A stretch of DNA of 64,000 bases from positions 1,242,501 to 1,306,500 of the forward strand of contig NZ_CP157804.1 of NCBI RefSeq assembly GCF_040112705.1, read 5' to 3'. The position numbers and the translations under genes were made by a program. Position 1 is the first letter of the stretch, and the number at the start of each line of letters is the position of its first letter. The stretch is from Flagellimonas sp. MMG031. GTDB lineage: Bacteria > Bacteroidota > Bacteroidia > Flavobacteriales > Flavobacteriaceae. Positions 38,266 to 47,234 of this stretch are shown here, piece by piece. The notes beneath the pieces are model-generated. The model was not told the origin of the DNA. It saw only the letters and a list, made by a program, of their open reading frames with translations, and did not search any database.

Positions 38266-38798
38266 CCGATGAACTTACCCTAAAGGAAAAACGGTTCAAC
38301 AAATGGATTACCGTTATCTCCATTGCAATCCCCCTGGTGGTTGCCCTATTGTTCGGATATAAAATTCCCGATGCAGAACCCTTGTCATTTCTTCCGCCGG
38401 TCTACGCGGGCATAAATGGACTTACCGCCATTCTTTTAATTGTAGCGGTCATAGCCATAAAAAATGGTAAGAAAGGGACGCATCAAAAATTAATGACCAC
38501 TTGCATAGTGCTTTCAGCCTTGTTTTTGGTAATGTATGTAGCCTATCACATGACATCGGAATCGACCGTTTTTGGTGGTGAGGGCCCGATCAAATACATC
38601 TACTATTTTATATTGATGACCCACATTGTGCTATCCATTGCCGTAATACCGTTGGTGCTCATCACCTATTCCAAAGTGTATTTGGATGATTTTGAAAGCC
38701 ATAGGCAATGGGCAAAGTTTACATTTCCTATTTGGCTCTATGTGGCAGTAACCGGGGTTTTGGTCTATCTGATGATTTCACCTTATTATCCCTATTGA
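38262..38798 (+). CDS. DUF420 membrane protein, probable oxidase assembly factor
   Basis: An integral membrane protein of 178 residues with five hydrophobic helices. The family (DUF420, CtaM-like) is found beside haem-copper oxidase genes, and a member is needed for oxidase activity in Gram-positive bacteria. Conserved polar residues within helices are His in KKGTHQKLMTTC, His in MYVAYHMTSES, His in LMTHIVLSIAVIPL and His in ESHRQWAKFTFPIWLY, possible haem or metal ligands. It starts within the Sco stop codon (ATGA), so it is translationally coupled. Confidence 0.88.
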   Translation: MTDELTLKEKRFNKWITVISIAIPLVVALLFGYKIPDAEPLSFLPPVYAGINGLTAILLIVAVIAIKNGKKGTHQKLMTTCIVLSALFLVMYVAYHMTSESTVFGGEGPIKYIYYFILMTHIVLSIAVIPLVLITYSKVYLDDFESHRQWAKFTFPIWLYVAVTGVLVYLMISPYYPY

Positions 38799-38804
38799 TT
38801 TGTT

Positions 38805-39017
38805 ATGAAAACACGATTCTTCCTCATCATTATCCTTCTATTGGCACTCCCTACCGTAGCGGATGCCCAGTGCGCTATGTGTCGCGCAGTGGTGGAAAGT
38901 GAGGCCGATGGCAGAACGGCCGAAGGTATCAACAATGGTATCGTGTATTTGATGGCGGTGCCTTATGTGCTGGTAGCCGGACTTTTCTACTTCATTTACC
39001 GAAAAATGCGGGCCTAA
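38805..39017 (+). CDS. Small exported CxxC membrane protein of the oxidase cluster
   Basis: A 70-residue protein. The signal peptide (FFLIIILLLALPTVADA) is followed directly by QCAMCRAVVES, placing a CxxC pair at the extreme N-terminus of the mature protein, then a short polar stretch and one C-terminal membrane helix ending in YRKMRA. I do not know a characterised family. It lies 6 bases after DUF420 as the last gene of the Sco operon, so a role in periplasmic copper or thiol handling for the oxidase is a reasonable guess. Confidence 0.75.
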   Translation: MKTRFFLIIILLLALPTVADAQCAMCRAVVESEADGRTAEGINNGIVYLMAVPYVLVAGLFYFIYRKMRA

Positions 39018-39049
39018 CCCGCTCTATTCCCATAAATTTCGACCCGAAC

Positions 39050-39078
39050 TGTAACATTTTGCGACTTTGATTGTCTTA
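39050..39078 (+). promoter_or_regulatory. ECF-type promoter of the first exporter operon
   Basis: TGTAAC (39050-39055), 17 bases, GTCTTA (39073-39078). The same two hexamers with the same spacing precede the second exporter operon at 42807. The AAC-type -35 and GTC-type -10 are the pattern of ECF sigma factor promoters, and no TAnnTTTG box is present here. Confidence 0.6.
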
Positions 39079-39120
39079 TAGATATACGCTTAGGCGTTCA
39101 TCAATCAAAATCACTGACCT

Positions 39121-40365
39121 ATGTTCGACTTGGAGCGGTGGCAAGAAATATTTGACACCATACGAAAGAACAAACTACGTACCTTTTTGACCGGTCTCTC
39201 CGTAGCCTCCGGTATCTTTATTTTGGTCATTCTTTTGGGATTTGGGCAAGGCATGCGCAATGGTATCGAAAACGAATTCAAACAAGATGCCTCCACCAGC
39301 GTATGGGTATGGCCTGGAGTGACTTCAAAGGAATACAAAGGACTCAATCCCGGAAGGCGCATTCAGCTGGTCAACGAAAATTACGACAAGGCCAGTGCCA
39401 TGTTCAACGATGATATTGAGTACAGCTCTGGAAGGATATTTGTTCGGGGCGTCAGCGTGAACTACGGAAAGGAAGCCTTGATTTATGGCGTCCAAGGTGT
39501 AGGGTCCGACTTTCAATTTATTGATAATGCCCAAATGGCCGAGGGAAGGTTCATTAATTACCAAGATGAAATTTCCAATGGAAAAGTGGCCGTCATCGGG
39601 AACAAAATAAAGAAAGATGTTTTTGGCAACGTCGAAACGCCTATCGGGGAGTTTATCGATATCTCTGGCATTCCTTTTAAAATTGTTGGCGTCTTTAAAG
39701 AAATGCGCGAGCGGGAAGAAGAGAATATATTCATACCCATTTCTACGGCGCAACGCACTTTTAATGGTGGCAACAGAATCAATAATATGTCCTTTACCTT
39801 GCCTCCGGTGGATAATTTTGATGCTGCGGTGGCCCAGGCAGTAAATTTTAAGGATGACCTAAAACAATACCTACAGCAGACCCATACGGTGGCTCCAGAC
39901 GATACAGGTGCTATTGAGGTATGGAGCGCCATGGAAGAGGCCAAACGTTACTACGGCCTTACCAATAATATAAAACTGTTTTTCTGGTTCGTGGGCGTAT
40001 GCACCATTATCGCTGGGGTGGTTGGGGTAAGCAATATTATGATGATTGTAGTGAAGGAGCGTACCCGCGAGATAGGAATTCGAAAAGCCTTGGGTGCCAA
40101 GCCATGGTCAATCATTGCCATGATTCTGCATGAGGCTATTTTTGTGACCGCAATTTCGGGCTTTGGTGGACTAATCTTCAGCATGGCATTGTTGGAACTT
40201 GTAGGTCCCCATATCGAAGTGGACTACATCATGAACCCTTCCGTCAATTTCAATGTGGCCTTTTCTACCGTAATTGTGCTCATCGTGGCTGGAACCTTGG
40301 CCGGTTTTGTGCCCGCGTACCGCGCTGCAAAAGTAAAAGTAATCGAATCCTTGAGGGACGAATAA
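39121..40365 (+). CDS. MacB-type ABC transporter permease (first exporter, permease 1)
   Basis: A 414-residue permease of the MacB/FtsX type. One N-terminal helix (about 19-42) is followed by a periplasmic MacB_PCD domain (about 45-275) and a C-terminal FtsX domain with three helices (about 284-310, 335-360 and 375-398). Conserved cytoplasmic motifs are VKERTREIGIRKALGAKPW and the end RAAKVKVIESLRDE. It is a paralogue of the permease at 43569: both open with WQEIF and share NKLRTFLTG. These transporters use mechanotransmission to expel peptides, lipids or toxins from the periplasm; the substrate is unknown. It is first in its operon, which has no ATPase gene. Confidence 0.9.
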   Translation: MFDLERWQEIFDTIRKNKLRTFLTGLSVASGIFILVILLGFGQGMRNGIENEFKQDASTSVWVWPGVTSKEYKGLNPGRRIQLVNENYDKASAMFNDDIEYSSGRIFVRGVSVNYGKEALIYGVQGVGSDFQFIDNAQMAEGRFINYQDEISNGKVAVIGNKIKKDVFGNVETPIGEFIDISGIPFKIVGVFKEMREREEENIFIPISTAQRTFNGGNRINNMSFTLPPVDNFDAAVAQAVNFKDDLKQYLQQTHTVAPDDTGAIEVWSAMEEAKRYYGLTNNIKLFFWFVGVCTIIAGVVGVSNIMMIVVKERTREIGIRKALGAKPWSIIAMILHEAIFVTAISGFGGLIFSMALLELVGPHIEVDYIMNPSVNFNVAFSTVIVLIVAGTLAGFVPAYRAAKVKVIESLRDE

Positions 40366-40375
40366 CCTAACCGAT

Positions 40376-41632
40376 ATGTTCAATAAAGATAGATGGCGTG
40401 AAATTATAGAGGTGCTCACCACCAATGTGTGGCGTACCATTTTTACGGCCTTTGGTGTTTGCTGGGGCATCTTTATCCTTATCGTACTGTTGGCGGCCGG
40501 CAAGGGTTTGGAAAATGGTATCAAACAGGATTTTGGGAACATTGCCACCAACACCATGTTTATGTGGACCCGTGCCACCACCAAGGGCCACGAGGGCTTG
40601 CCCAAGGGGCGACGTTTTGAGTTTAAGATAGGCGATGTGCAGGCATTGCGGGACAATGTGCCCAACCTTAGGTTTATCTCACCGCGGAATCAATTAGGTG
40701 GGTTTGGCGGTAATAATAATGTGGTGCGCGGTACCCGAACCGGAGCGTTCAATGTGTATGGGGATTATCCGGAAATTATCAATCAGGATCCCATGACAGT
40801 TACCTCGGGCCGGTTTTTGAATTATAACGACATCAAGGAAAAAAGAAAAGTGGCCATTATAGGTCAGGGGGTAAAGAACGACCTCTATGATAAGGACGAG
40901 GAGGCACTGGGCACCTACATCAAGATACAGGGAGTCAACTTTATGGTCATCGGTACTTATAAAAAGAACACCAGTGATGGGGGCGAAGAGGGCCAAAAGG
41001 AGATTTTCGTGCCTTTTACCTCTTTTTCTCAGGCATTCAACCGCGGAGAGGATGTAGGTTGGATGGCGATTACGGCGAACGATGGTAGCTCCATCTCCCA
41101 ACTAAAGGATAAGATTGTGGATGTTATGAAAAAACGCCACAAAGTCCATCCTGAAGATACCCGTGCCGTCGGTTACTTTGATCTGTACGAGCAATACAAT
41201 CGTGTGGAGAGCCTCTTCGGAGCATTAAAAGGAGTCGCCTACATTGTGGGCATCATGGTGCTGCTGTCCGGAATTATTGGGGTAAGCAATATAATGCTCA
41301 TCGTGGTAAAGGAGCGTACCAAGGAAATTGGTATCCGAAGGGCTTTGGGAGAACAGCCATGGTCCATTAAAAAGCAAATTTTAATGGAGTCCATTTTCCT
41401 GACCCTGATCTCGGGGATGGTAGGGATTATTTTTGGCTCGTTGGTCATTTTTGGTATCAACTCACTATTGGATAGCGTAGGGCCCGTGGATATGTTCATG
41501 AATCCAAGTGTAAGCGTGGGCGTGGTAACGGGTGCTCTCACCATCTTGATGGTATCAGGGCTTCTGGCCGGGTTCATTCCTGCACAGAGCGCCATAAAGG
41601 TCCGGCCTATTGAAGCATTGCGAACAGAATAA
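40376..41632 (+). CDS. MacB-type ABC transporter permease (first exporter, permease 2)
   Basis: A 418-residue permease with the same architecture as its neighbour: a first helix near 19-40, a periplasmic MacB_PCD domain and a C-terminal FtsX domain with VKERTKEIGIRRALGEQPW and the end IKVRPIEALRTE. It pairs with the permease at 44801 by length (418 each) and by shared segments such as GRRxxxKxxD and YGDYPEI. It lies 10 bases after the first permease, and the two probably form a heterodimer. Confidence 0.9.
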   Translation: MFNKDRWREIIEVLTTNVWRTIFTAFGVCWGIFILIVLLAAGKGLENGIKQDFGNIATNTMFMWTRATTKGHEGLPKGRRFEFKIGDVQALRDNVPNLRFISPRNQLGGFGGNNNVVRGTRTGAFNVYGDYPEIINQDPMTVTSGRFLNYNDIKEKRKVAIIGQGVKNDLYDKDEEALGTYIKIQGVNFMVIGTYKKNTSDGGEEGQKEIFVPFTSFSQAFNRGEDVGWMAITANDGSSISQLKDKIVDVMKKRHKVHPEDTRAVGYFDLYEQYNRVESLFGALKGVAYIVGIMVLLSGIIGVSNIMLIVVKERTKEIGIRRALGEQPWSIKKQILMESIFLTLISGMVGIIFGSLVIFGINSLLDSVGPVDMFMNPSVSVGVVTGALTILMVSGLLAGFIPAQSAIKVRPIEALRTE

Positions 41633-41665
41633 AAAATAAGAATCAATCAATTAACAATACGTAAA

Positions 41666-42766
41666 ATGAAAAAATCGGTAACCATTGTCATCTTGTTGCT
41701 CATCGTAATAGTGTTCGGTGGCTCCATGTACTATCTCTATCAAAAAAATGCGGAAGACCCTGTGGTGTACGAAACCGAAACACCGTCCAAACAGACCATT
41801 GTGAAAAAGGCCGTGGCTACGGGAAGCATCCTTCCTTTGGAAGAGGTATTGATCAAACCTAATATTTCGGGCGTAATCGAGGAAATCTATGTGGAAGGTG
41901 GCGATTACGTCAAATCTGGTGATCTGTTGGCAAAAATCAAGGTAGTGCCCAATCTTTCTGCACTCAATGATGCCAAGAACGCCATTAACGAGGCCAAAAT
42001 CAATTTGGACGATCAAAAACGGAACTACGAGCGCCAATCCAATCTATTTGGCAAGGGCGTTATCCCAAAAGCGGACCTGGAAAGGGCGGAAGTGTCCTAC
42101 GACCAGGCCAAGCAAGCCTATGCCGCGGCCAATCAGCGATATGATATTGTAAAGACGGGTACCACCAGCGGTTTGAGCAATTCGGCCAATACCTTGATAC
42201 GTGCCACCGTAAGCGGAATGGTTTTGGAAGTGCCCGTGGAAGTGGGCAATCAGGTCATCGAAAGCAATACCTTTAATGAGGGTACCACGATTGCAGCCAT
42301 AGCCGATGTTGACAAAATGATCTTCGAAGGAAAGGTAGACGAATCGGAGGTGGGGAAAATCAAGGAAGACCTTCCCTTGGAAATTACGGTAGGTGCCATT
42401 GAAAACCGAGTGTTCAACGCTGTGCTCGACTATATTGCTCCTAAAGGCAAGGAGGAAAATGGAGCCATTCAGTTTGAGATCAAAGGAACCCTCAGGAAGA
42501 ATGATACCGTTTTTATTCGCGCTGGACTAAGTGCAAACGCTTCCATTATTTTGGCAAGGGCCGATAGCGTGTTGGCCGTAAAGGAGGCCTTGGTGCAATT
42601 TGATGATGAGACCAAAAAACCGTATGTTGAAGTGGAAACAGCCGACCAGCAATTCGAAAGGAAAGAGGTGGAGCTTGGCGTGAGCGATGGCATATTCGTA
42701 GAGGTCAAGTCAGGTTTGGGAGCCAGTGACAAGGTCAAGGTATGGAACGCATTGGCCAAGGAATAG
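41666..42766 (+). CDS. Membrane fusion protein (HlyD/MacA-like), first exporter
   Basis: Periplasmic adaptor of 366 residues. A single N-terminal helix (about 5-24) is followed by a split lipoyl-like domain (TGSILPLEEVLIKPNISGVIEEIYVEGGDYVKSGD cut across two strands), an alpha-hairpin coiled coil (about 95-150) and beta-barrel domains. It is closely similar to the adaptor at 46097, sharing VISN/VIPK hairpin tips, EGTTIAxIADxxKMIFEG and LGVSDGI. It is the last gene of the first exporter operon, which has neither ATPase nor outer-membrane channel, so both would have to come from elsewhere. Confidence 0.9.
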   Translation: MKKSVTIVILLLIVIVFGGSMYYLYQKNAEDPVVYETETPSKQTIVKKAVATGSILPLEEVLIKPNISGVIEEIYVEGGDYVKSGDLLAKIKVVPNLSALNDAKNAINEAKINLDDQKRNYERQSNLFGKGVIPKADLERAEVSYDQAKQAYAAANQRYDIVKTGTTSGLSNSANTLIRATVSGMVLEVPVEVGNQVIESNTFNEGTTIAAIADVDKMIFEGKVDESEVGKIKEDLPLEITVGAIENRVFNAVLDYIAPKGKEENGAIQFEIKGTLRKNDTVFIRAGLSANASIILARADSVLAVKEALVQFDDETKKPYVEVETADQQFERKEVELGVSDGIFVEVKSGLGASDKVKVWNALAKE

Positions 42767-42806
42767 GCATTAAAAACCACCCTTTCGAAAAAAAAGTAAA
42801 AAATCT

Positions 42807-42835
42807 TGTAACATTTTAACAACTTTAATGTCTTA
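42807..42835 (+). promoter_or_regulatory. ECF-type promoter of the second exporter operon
   Basis: TGTAAC (42807-42812), 17 bases, GTCTTA (42830-42835), 39 bases before the ATPase ATG. It is identical in hexamers and spacing to the element at 39050, and the spacers both begin with ATTTT. Confidence 0.6.
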
Positions 42836-42874
42836 CTTGCAGAGGTAAACGTAAGATAGCTAACATCATCAATC

Positions 42875-43576
42875 ATGATAGAAATCAAAGATCTTCATAA
42901 ATCCTATAAAATGGGAAGCAATTCCCTTCATGTTTTAAAGGGAATCAATTTTAAAGTAGAGGAAGGCGAACTTGTGGCCATTATGGGATCTTCGGGATCA
43001 GGTAAATCCACCTTGTTGAACATTTTGGGAATGCTGGACGGAGCCGACTCAGGGGAGTACACCTTGGATGGCGTGCCAATCAAAAATCTGAGCGAGACCA
43101 AGGCAGCCCAATACCGAAACAAATTCTTGGGATTCATATTCCAGTCATTTAATCTAATCAACTATAAGAGCGCTTTGGAGAACGTTGCCCTTCCGTTGTA
43201 CTACCAAAAGGTACCCAGAAGGGAGCGACAAGAAAAAGCCATGCAATATTTGGAGCGCGTAGGACTAAAACCATGGGCAGGACATTTGCCCAGTGAGCTT
43301 TCCGGAGGTCAAAAACAAAGGGTGGCCATTGCCCGTGCCATGGCTGCTGAACCCAAAGTCCTTTTGGCGGATGAGCCCACCGGTGCTTTGGACAGTAAAA
43401 CGTCTTACGAAGTAATGGACCTTATCCAAAAAATTAACGACGACGGAAACACCATTTTGGTGGTAACCCACGAAGAAGATATTGCCCACATGTGCAAACG
43501 TATTGTGCACCTAAAGGATGGGGTAATTGTGGAAGATAAAAAAGTAGAACAAGTAAGAGCGGAACAGTATGTTTGA
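42875..43576 (+). CDS. ABC transporter ATPase, MacB/LolD type
   Basis: A 233-residue nucleotide-binding subunit. Walker A is GSSGSGKST (38-46), the Q-loop is FIFQSFNLI, the signature is LSGGQKQRVAIARAM and Walker B is VLLADEPTGALD, followed by the H-loop His in VVTHEEDIA. SFNLI and GALDSKTS are typical of the LolD/MacB subfamily. It starts the second exporter operon; the permease gene begins 8 bases before its stop. It is the only ATPase in the 9.5-kb exporter region and could energise both permease pairs. Confidence 0.95.
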   Translation: MIEIKDLHKSYKMGSNSLHVLKGINFKVEEGELVAIMGSSGSGKSTLLNILGMLDGADSGEYTLDGVPIKNLSETKAAQYRNKFLGFIFQSFNLINYKSALENVALPLYYQKVPRRERQEKAMQYLERVGLKPWAGHLPSELSGGQKQRVAIARAMAAEPKVLLADEPTGALDSKTSYEVMDLIQKINDDGNTILVVTHEEDIAHMCKRIVHLKDGVIVEDKKVEQVRAEQYV

Positions 43577-44798
43577 TCGCGACGTTTGGCAGGAAATTTT
43601 CAACACGCTGAAGACCAATAAGCTGAGAACCTTTTTGACAGGTTTCTCTGTGGGGTGGGCCATCTTTATTTTGGTAATGCTCCTTGCCTCTGTGAACGGC
43701 ATGGAAAATGGTTTTTACAACCAGTTCAACGATGACGCTACCAATTCCATCTTTGTTCGCCCAGGAACCACATCCAAAGCATACGGCGGTTTTGAGGAAG
43801 GTAGACGAATACAAATGAAGAATGATGATTTGGAATACATCACGCAAAGTTTTCCCAACGATGTTGAGTTTATAAGCGCAAGATATTATGCCAATGCAAC
43901 AGCAAGATATAAGGATGAGACAGGATCGTACTCCGTCCAGGCCGTCCACCCCGATCATCAGGCTATAGAAAAAACCTTGGTAATGGAAGGTAGGTATATC
44001 AACGAGGCCGATATTGTGAATAAGGCCAAGGTGGCCGTTATCGGGAGAAAAGTTGCTGAAGACCTCTTTAAGGACGAAGACCCTTTAGGGAAATTTGTGG
44101 AGTTCAATGGATTGCCGTTCAGGGTCATTGGAATCTTTACCGATGATGGGGACGACAATGCTGAGAGAATGATTTATGCTCCCATAAGTACCTATCAAAG
44201 AATATATGGGAATACCAATAATATAAATATGATTGCCCTGACTTATAATCCAACCTATGATATTTCTACGTCATTGGAGTTTTCGGAGCGATTGGAAACC
44301 TTAATGAAACGCCGTTACAAAATAGCTCCTGAAGACCAAGCTGGACTTTATGTTTGGAACTATGCCGAGGCTTATGATAACATTAGCAGTTTTACCGCGG
44401 TGCTCAAAGCTATTGGTATTGGTGTTGGATTTTTGATCTTGGTTGCTGGAATCGTGGGTATCGGTAACATTATGGTATTTACCATCAAGGAGCGAACCAA
44501 GGAAATCGGGGTGCGAAAAGCATTGGGTGCCAGACCGCGCCAGATTATAAATTTGGTGTTGTTGGAATCTGTTTTCATCACGGCCATCTCTGGTTTCGTG
44601 GGATTGGCTTTTGCTTGGATGATTCTGGCTGCCATAGGACCTATGATAGAAGCACCCGCTTTCAGTAACCCATCCGTAAGCCTTTCGGTAGTGGTTACGG
44701 CCACTATCATATTGATCATTGCAGGAGTATTGGCTGGCTTGTTGCCGGCTATGAAGGCCGCAAACGTTAAACCCATTGTTGCACTAAGTGATAAATAG
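43569..44798 (+). CDS. MacB-type ABC transporter permease (second exporter, permease 1)
   Basis: A 409-residue permease with a first helix near 19-40, a periplasmic MacB_PCD domain and a C-terminal FtsX domain carrying IKERTKEIGVRKALGARPR and the end AANVKPIVALSDK. It is a paralogue of the gene at 39121. It overlaps the ATPase by 8 bases and is followed by the second permease after 2 bases. Confidence 0.92.
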   Translation: MFDRDVWQEIFNTLKTNKLRTFLTGFSVGWAIFILVMLLASVNGMENGFYNQFNDDATNSIFVRPGTTSKAYGGFEEGRRIQMKNDDLEYITQSFPNDVEFISARYYANATARYKDETGSYSVQAVHPDHQAIEKTLVMEGRYINEADIVNKAKVAVIGRKVAEDLFKDEDPLGKFVEFNGLPFRVIGIFTDDGDDNAERMIYAPISTYQRIYGNTNNINMIALTYNPTYDISTSLEFSERLETLMKRRYKIAPEDQAGLYVWNYAEAYDNISSFTAVLKAIGIGVGFLILVAGIVGIGNIMVFTIKERTKEIGVRKALGARPRQIINLVLLESVFITAISGFVGLAFAWMILAAIGPMIEAPAFSNPSVSLSVVVTATIILIIAGVLAGLLPAMKAANVKPIVALSDK

Positions 44799-44800
44799 TT

Positions 44801-46057
44801 ATGTGGTTATTTGATAAAGACTTGTGGATAGAAATTTTTCATACCCTGGGCAAGAACATGTTCAGGACCTTTTTGACCATGTTGGGGGTTATCTTCGCTA
44901 TGATCATCTTGGTGCTGTTGTTGGGTTCTGCCAACGGGATGAGCAACGGGTTCAACAAACTTTTTGCCGGTACAGCTTCAAATAGCTTGTTTGTTTGGGG
45001 TCAATCCACCTCCGAACCCTATAAGGGCTTTGAGCGTGGAAGAAGAATCCGATACAAGTTGGAGGATGCGGACATCCTGAAAAGACAGATTCCTGAAATC
45101 GAAGTCCTTGCCCCACGTATTGAGTTGGCTAGCCATAGAGGTACCGTGAGTGTCTACCGAAACGGACGTACTAGTGGTTCTGCGGTCTATGGGGATTACC
45201 CTGAAATTGACAATATCACCAAAAAGAAGTTGGTGGAAGGCCGGTTTTTAAACCAGACCGATATTCAGGATTCCAAAAAAGTCTGTGTCATAGGGGAAGA
45301 AACCTATAAGCTCCTTTTCGACAAAGGGGAAAAAGCAATTGGCGAGGAAATCCGTATCAATGGGGTATATTTTAGCGTAGTGGGCATCTATAAACCCAAC
45401 AACAACATCAATATTGATGGTGAGAACGCGGTGTTCATCCCGTTCAGTACCTTTCAAAAAGCCTTTAATTCAGGCGATCGTATGGGGTGGATGGCCATTG
45501 CCGTTGAAGAGAATACGCCTGTGCCGTTTGTGGAGGCCCAAATCAAAAGCATTTTAAAAGCCAAATACGATATACATCCGGATGACGAACGTGCCATAGG
45601 CAGCTTCGATATGTCCGAAATATTCAACAATATTACCGGGTTTACCATGGTGCTCAAAGGGTTCTCATTTTTCGTAGGGATCTTTACCCTACTCGCGGGT
45701 GTCATCGCCATCAGTAATATCCTTTTGATCACGGTAAAGGAACGTACCCAGGAAATAGGCGTTCGTAGGGCACTAGGGGCAACCCCGGTCATTGTGAAGC
45801 GTCAGATTGTGGTAGAGGCCATTGTGTTGACTGCATTTGCTGGCTTGGTCGGTTTTGCCATCGCAGTAGGGGTATTGTCGGCGTTGGACGCCATGTTTGG
45901 CAGCGGGGATGATTTCCCGTTCGTGAAACCCATGATCAGTGTGCCGCAGTTCATCGTATCATTTATTTTAATGGTAGGTCTGAGCGTGCTCATTGGCCTA
46001 TTGCCTGCCAACCGTGCAGTAAAAATTAAACCCATAGACGCATTAAGGGAAGAATAA
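44801..46057 (+). CDS. MacB-type ABC transporter permease (second exporter, permease 2)
   Basis: A 418-residue permease paralogous to the gene at 40376. N-terminal helix (about 20-42, with TMLGVIFAMIILVLLLG), periplasmic domain with YGDYPEIDNI, and C-terminal FtsX domain with VKERTQEIGVRRALGATPV, ending IKPIDALREE. It probably forms a heterodimer with the preceding permease. Confidence 0.92.
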   Translation: MWLFDKDLWIEIFHTLGKNMFRTFLTMLGVIFAMIILVLLLGSANGMSNGFNKLFAGTASNSLFVWGQSTSEPYKGFERGRRIRYKLEDADILKRQIPEIEVLAPRIELASHRGTVSVYRNGRTSGSAVYGDYPEIDNITKKKLVEGRFLNQTDIQDSKKVCVIGEETYKLLFDKGEKAIGEEIRINGVYFSVVGIYKPNNNINIDGENAVFIPFSTFQKAFNSGDRMGWMAIAVEENTPVPFVEAQIKSILKAKYDIHPDDERAIGSFDMSEIFNNITGFTMVLKGFSFFVGIFTLLAGVIAISNILLITVKERTQEIGVRRALGATPVIVKRQIVVEAIVLTAFAGLVGFAIAVGVLSALDAMFGSGDDFPFVKPMISVPQFIVSFILMVGLSVLIGLLPANRAVKIKPIDALREE

Positions 46058-46096
46058 TCATCAATACAATTAAATAACGAAATCAAATAAGCAAGA

Positions 46097-47215
46097 ATGA
46101 ACAAGTATGTAAAGTACGGATTAATAGGGGTAGTGGTCATAGGTATTTTGGCCGCTGTAGTCTACTTTTTAAAGCAGAACAGTACTCCTGTAGAGCTGTA
46201 TAAAACCGAAACAGCAGAAAAGAAGGACATTGTAAATAAAGTCATCGTAACCGGTAAAGTGATTCCCGAGGACGAGATCAACATCAAACCCCAAATTTCC
46301 GGAATCATTGATAAAATAATGCTGGAAGAAGGTGCCCAAGTAAAATCTGGAGACCTGATTGCCGTGATCAAGGTGGTTCCCAACGAACAATCGTTGAACC
46401 AAGCGGCCGGTAGGGTTCGAAACGCCGAGTTGGCACTGAACAATGCCAAATTGGAATATGACCGGAACAAAACTCTTTTTGACAAGGGTGTTATTTCCAA
46501 TCAAGATTACAACAACTTAAAGCTGACTTACGAGCAAGCCCTGCAGGAGTTGAAAAACGCCCAGGCCGATTATCAAATTATTAGAAAAGGTTCTGCAGGA
46601 GGTTCTGCCAGTGCCAACACCAATATTAGGGCTACCGTATCTGGAACTATTTTGGAGATTCCGGTAAAAGAAGGGGATCAGGTAATCCAAAGTAACAACT
46701 TTAACGAAGGTACTACCATTGCTACCATAGCCGATATGTCCAAAATGATCTTTGAGGGAGAGGTGGACGAAGCCGAAGTAGGCAAGTTGAGCGTGGGCAT
46801 GCCTTTGGAAATAAGTTTGGGAGCCTTGGAAGAGCAAAAGTTCGACGCCAAGTTAAAGTTCATCGCCCCAAAAGGTGTTGAGGAAGAAGGTGCCGTTCAA
46901 TTTAAGATAGAAGGTGATCTTGACGTAACGCCTAGTGATAGTACCTCATACGTACGTGCCGGATATAGTGCCAATGCTTCCATTGTATTGGAAGAGCGGA
47001 AGGACGTACTGTCTATTAAAGAAGCATTGCTCCAGTTCGATAAGGAAACCGAGAAACCCTATGTAGAAGTACAGGTGGCCGAGAACGAGTTTGAACGCAG
47101 GGATTTGGAATTGGGTGTAAGCGACGGTATCGATGTAGAAATTGTATCGGGTATTACCGAGGATGACAAAATCAAGGTTTGGAACAAGTTGGAGAAGCGA
47201 TCTGACGAAGAATAA
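46097..47215 (+). CDS. Membrane fusion protein (HlyD/MacA-like), second exporter
   Basis: A 372-residue adaptor with an N-terminal helix (about 9-25), a lipoyl-like domain (VTGKVIPEDEINIKPQISG), a coiled-coil hairpin (about 100-155, tip around VISNQDYNN) and a beta-barrel with EGTTIATIADMSKMIFEG. It bridges the MacB pair to the TolC-like channel encoded immediately downstream. It is a paralogue of the adaptor at 41666. Confidence 0.92.
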   Translation: MNKYVKYGLIGVVVIGILAAVVYFLKQNSTPVELYKTETAEKKDIVNKVIVTGKVIPEDEINIKPQISGIIDKIMLEEGAQVKSGDLIAVIKVVPNEQSLNQAAGRVRNAELALNNAKLEYDRNKTLFDKGVISNQDYNNLKLTYEQALQELKNAQADYQIIRKGSAGGSASANTNIRATVSGTILEIPVKEGDQVIQSNNFNEGTTIATIADMSKMIFEGEVDEAEVGKLSVGMPLEISLGALEEQKFDAKLKFIAPKGVEEEGAVQFKIEGDLDVTPSDSTSYVRAGYSANASIVLEERKDVLSIKEALLQFDKETEKPYVEVQVAENEFERRDLELGVSDGIDVEIVSGITEDDKIKVWNKLEKRSDEE

Positions 47216-47234
47216 GACAGGCCAACCAATATTA

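Noticed and set aside
39006..39022. Short GCGGG/CCCGC hairpin at the end of the CxxC gene as a terminator
   Set aside because: The stem is only five base pairs, overlaps the stop codon and has no T-run.
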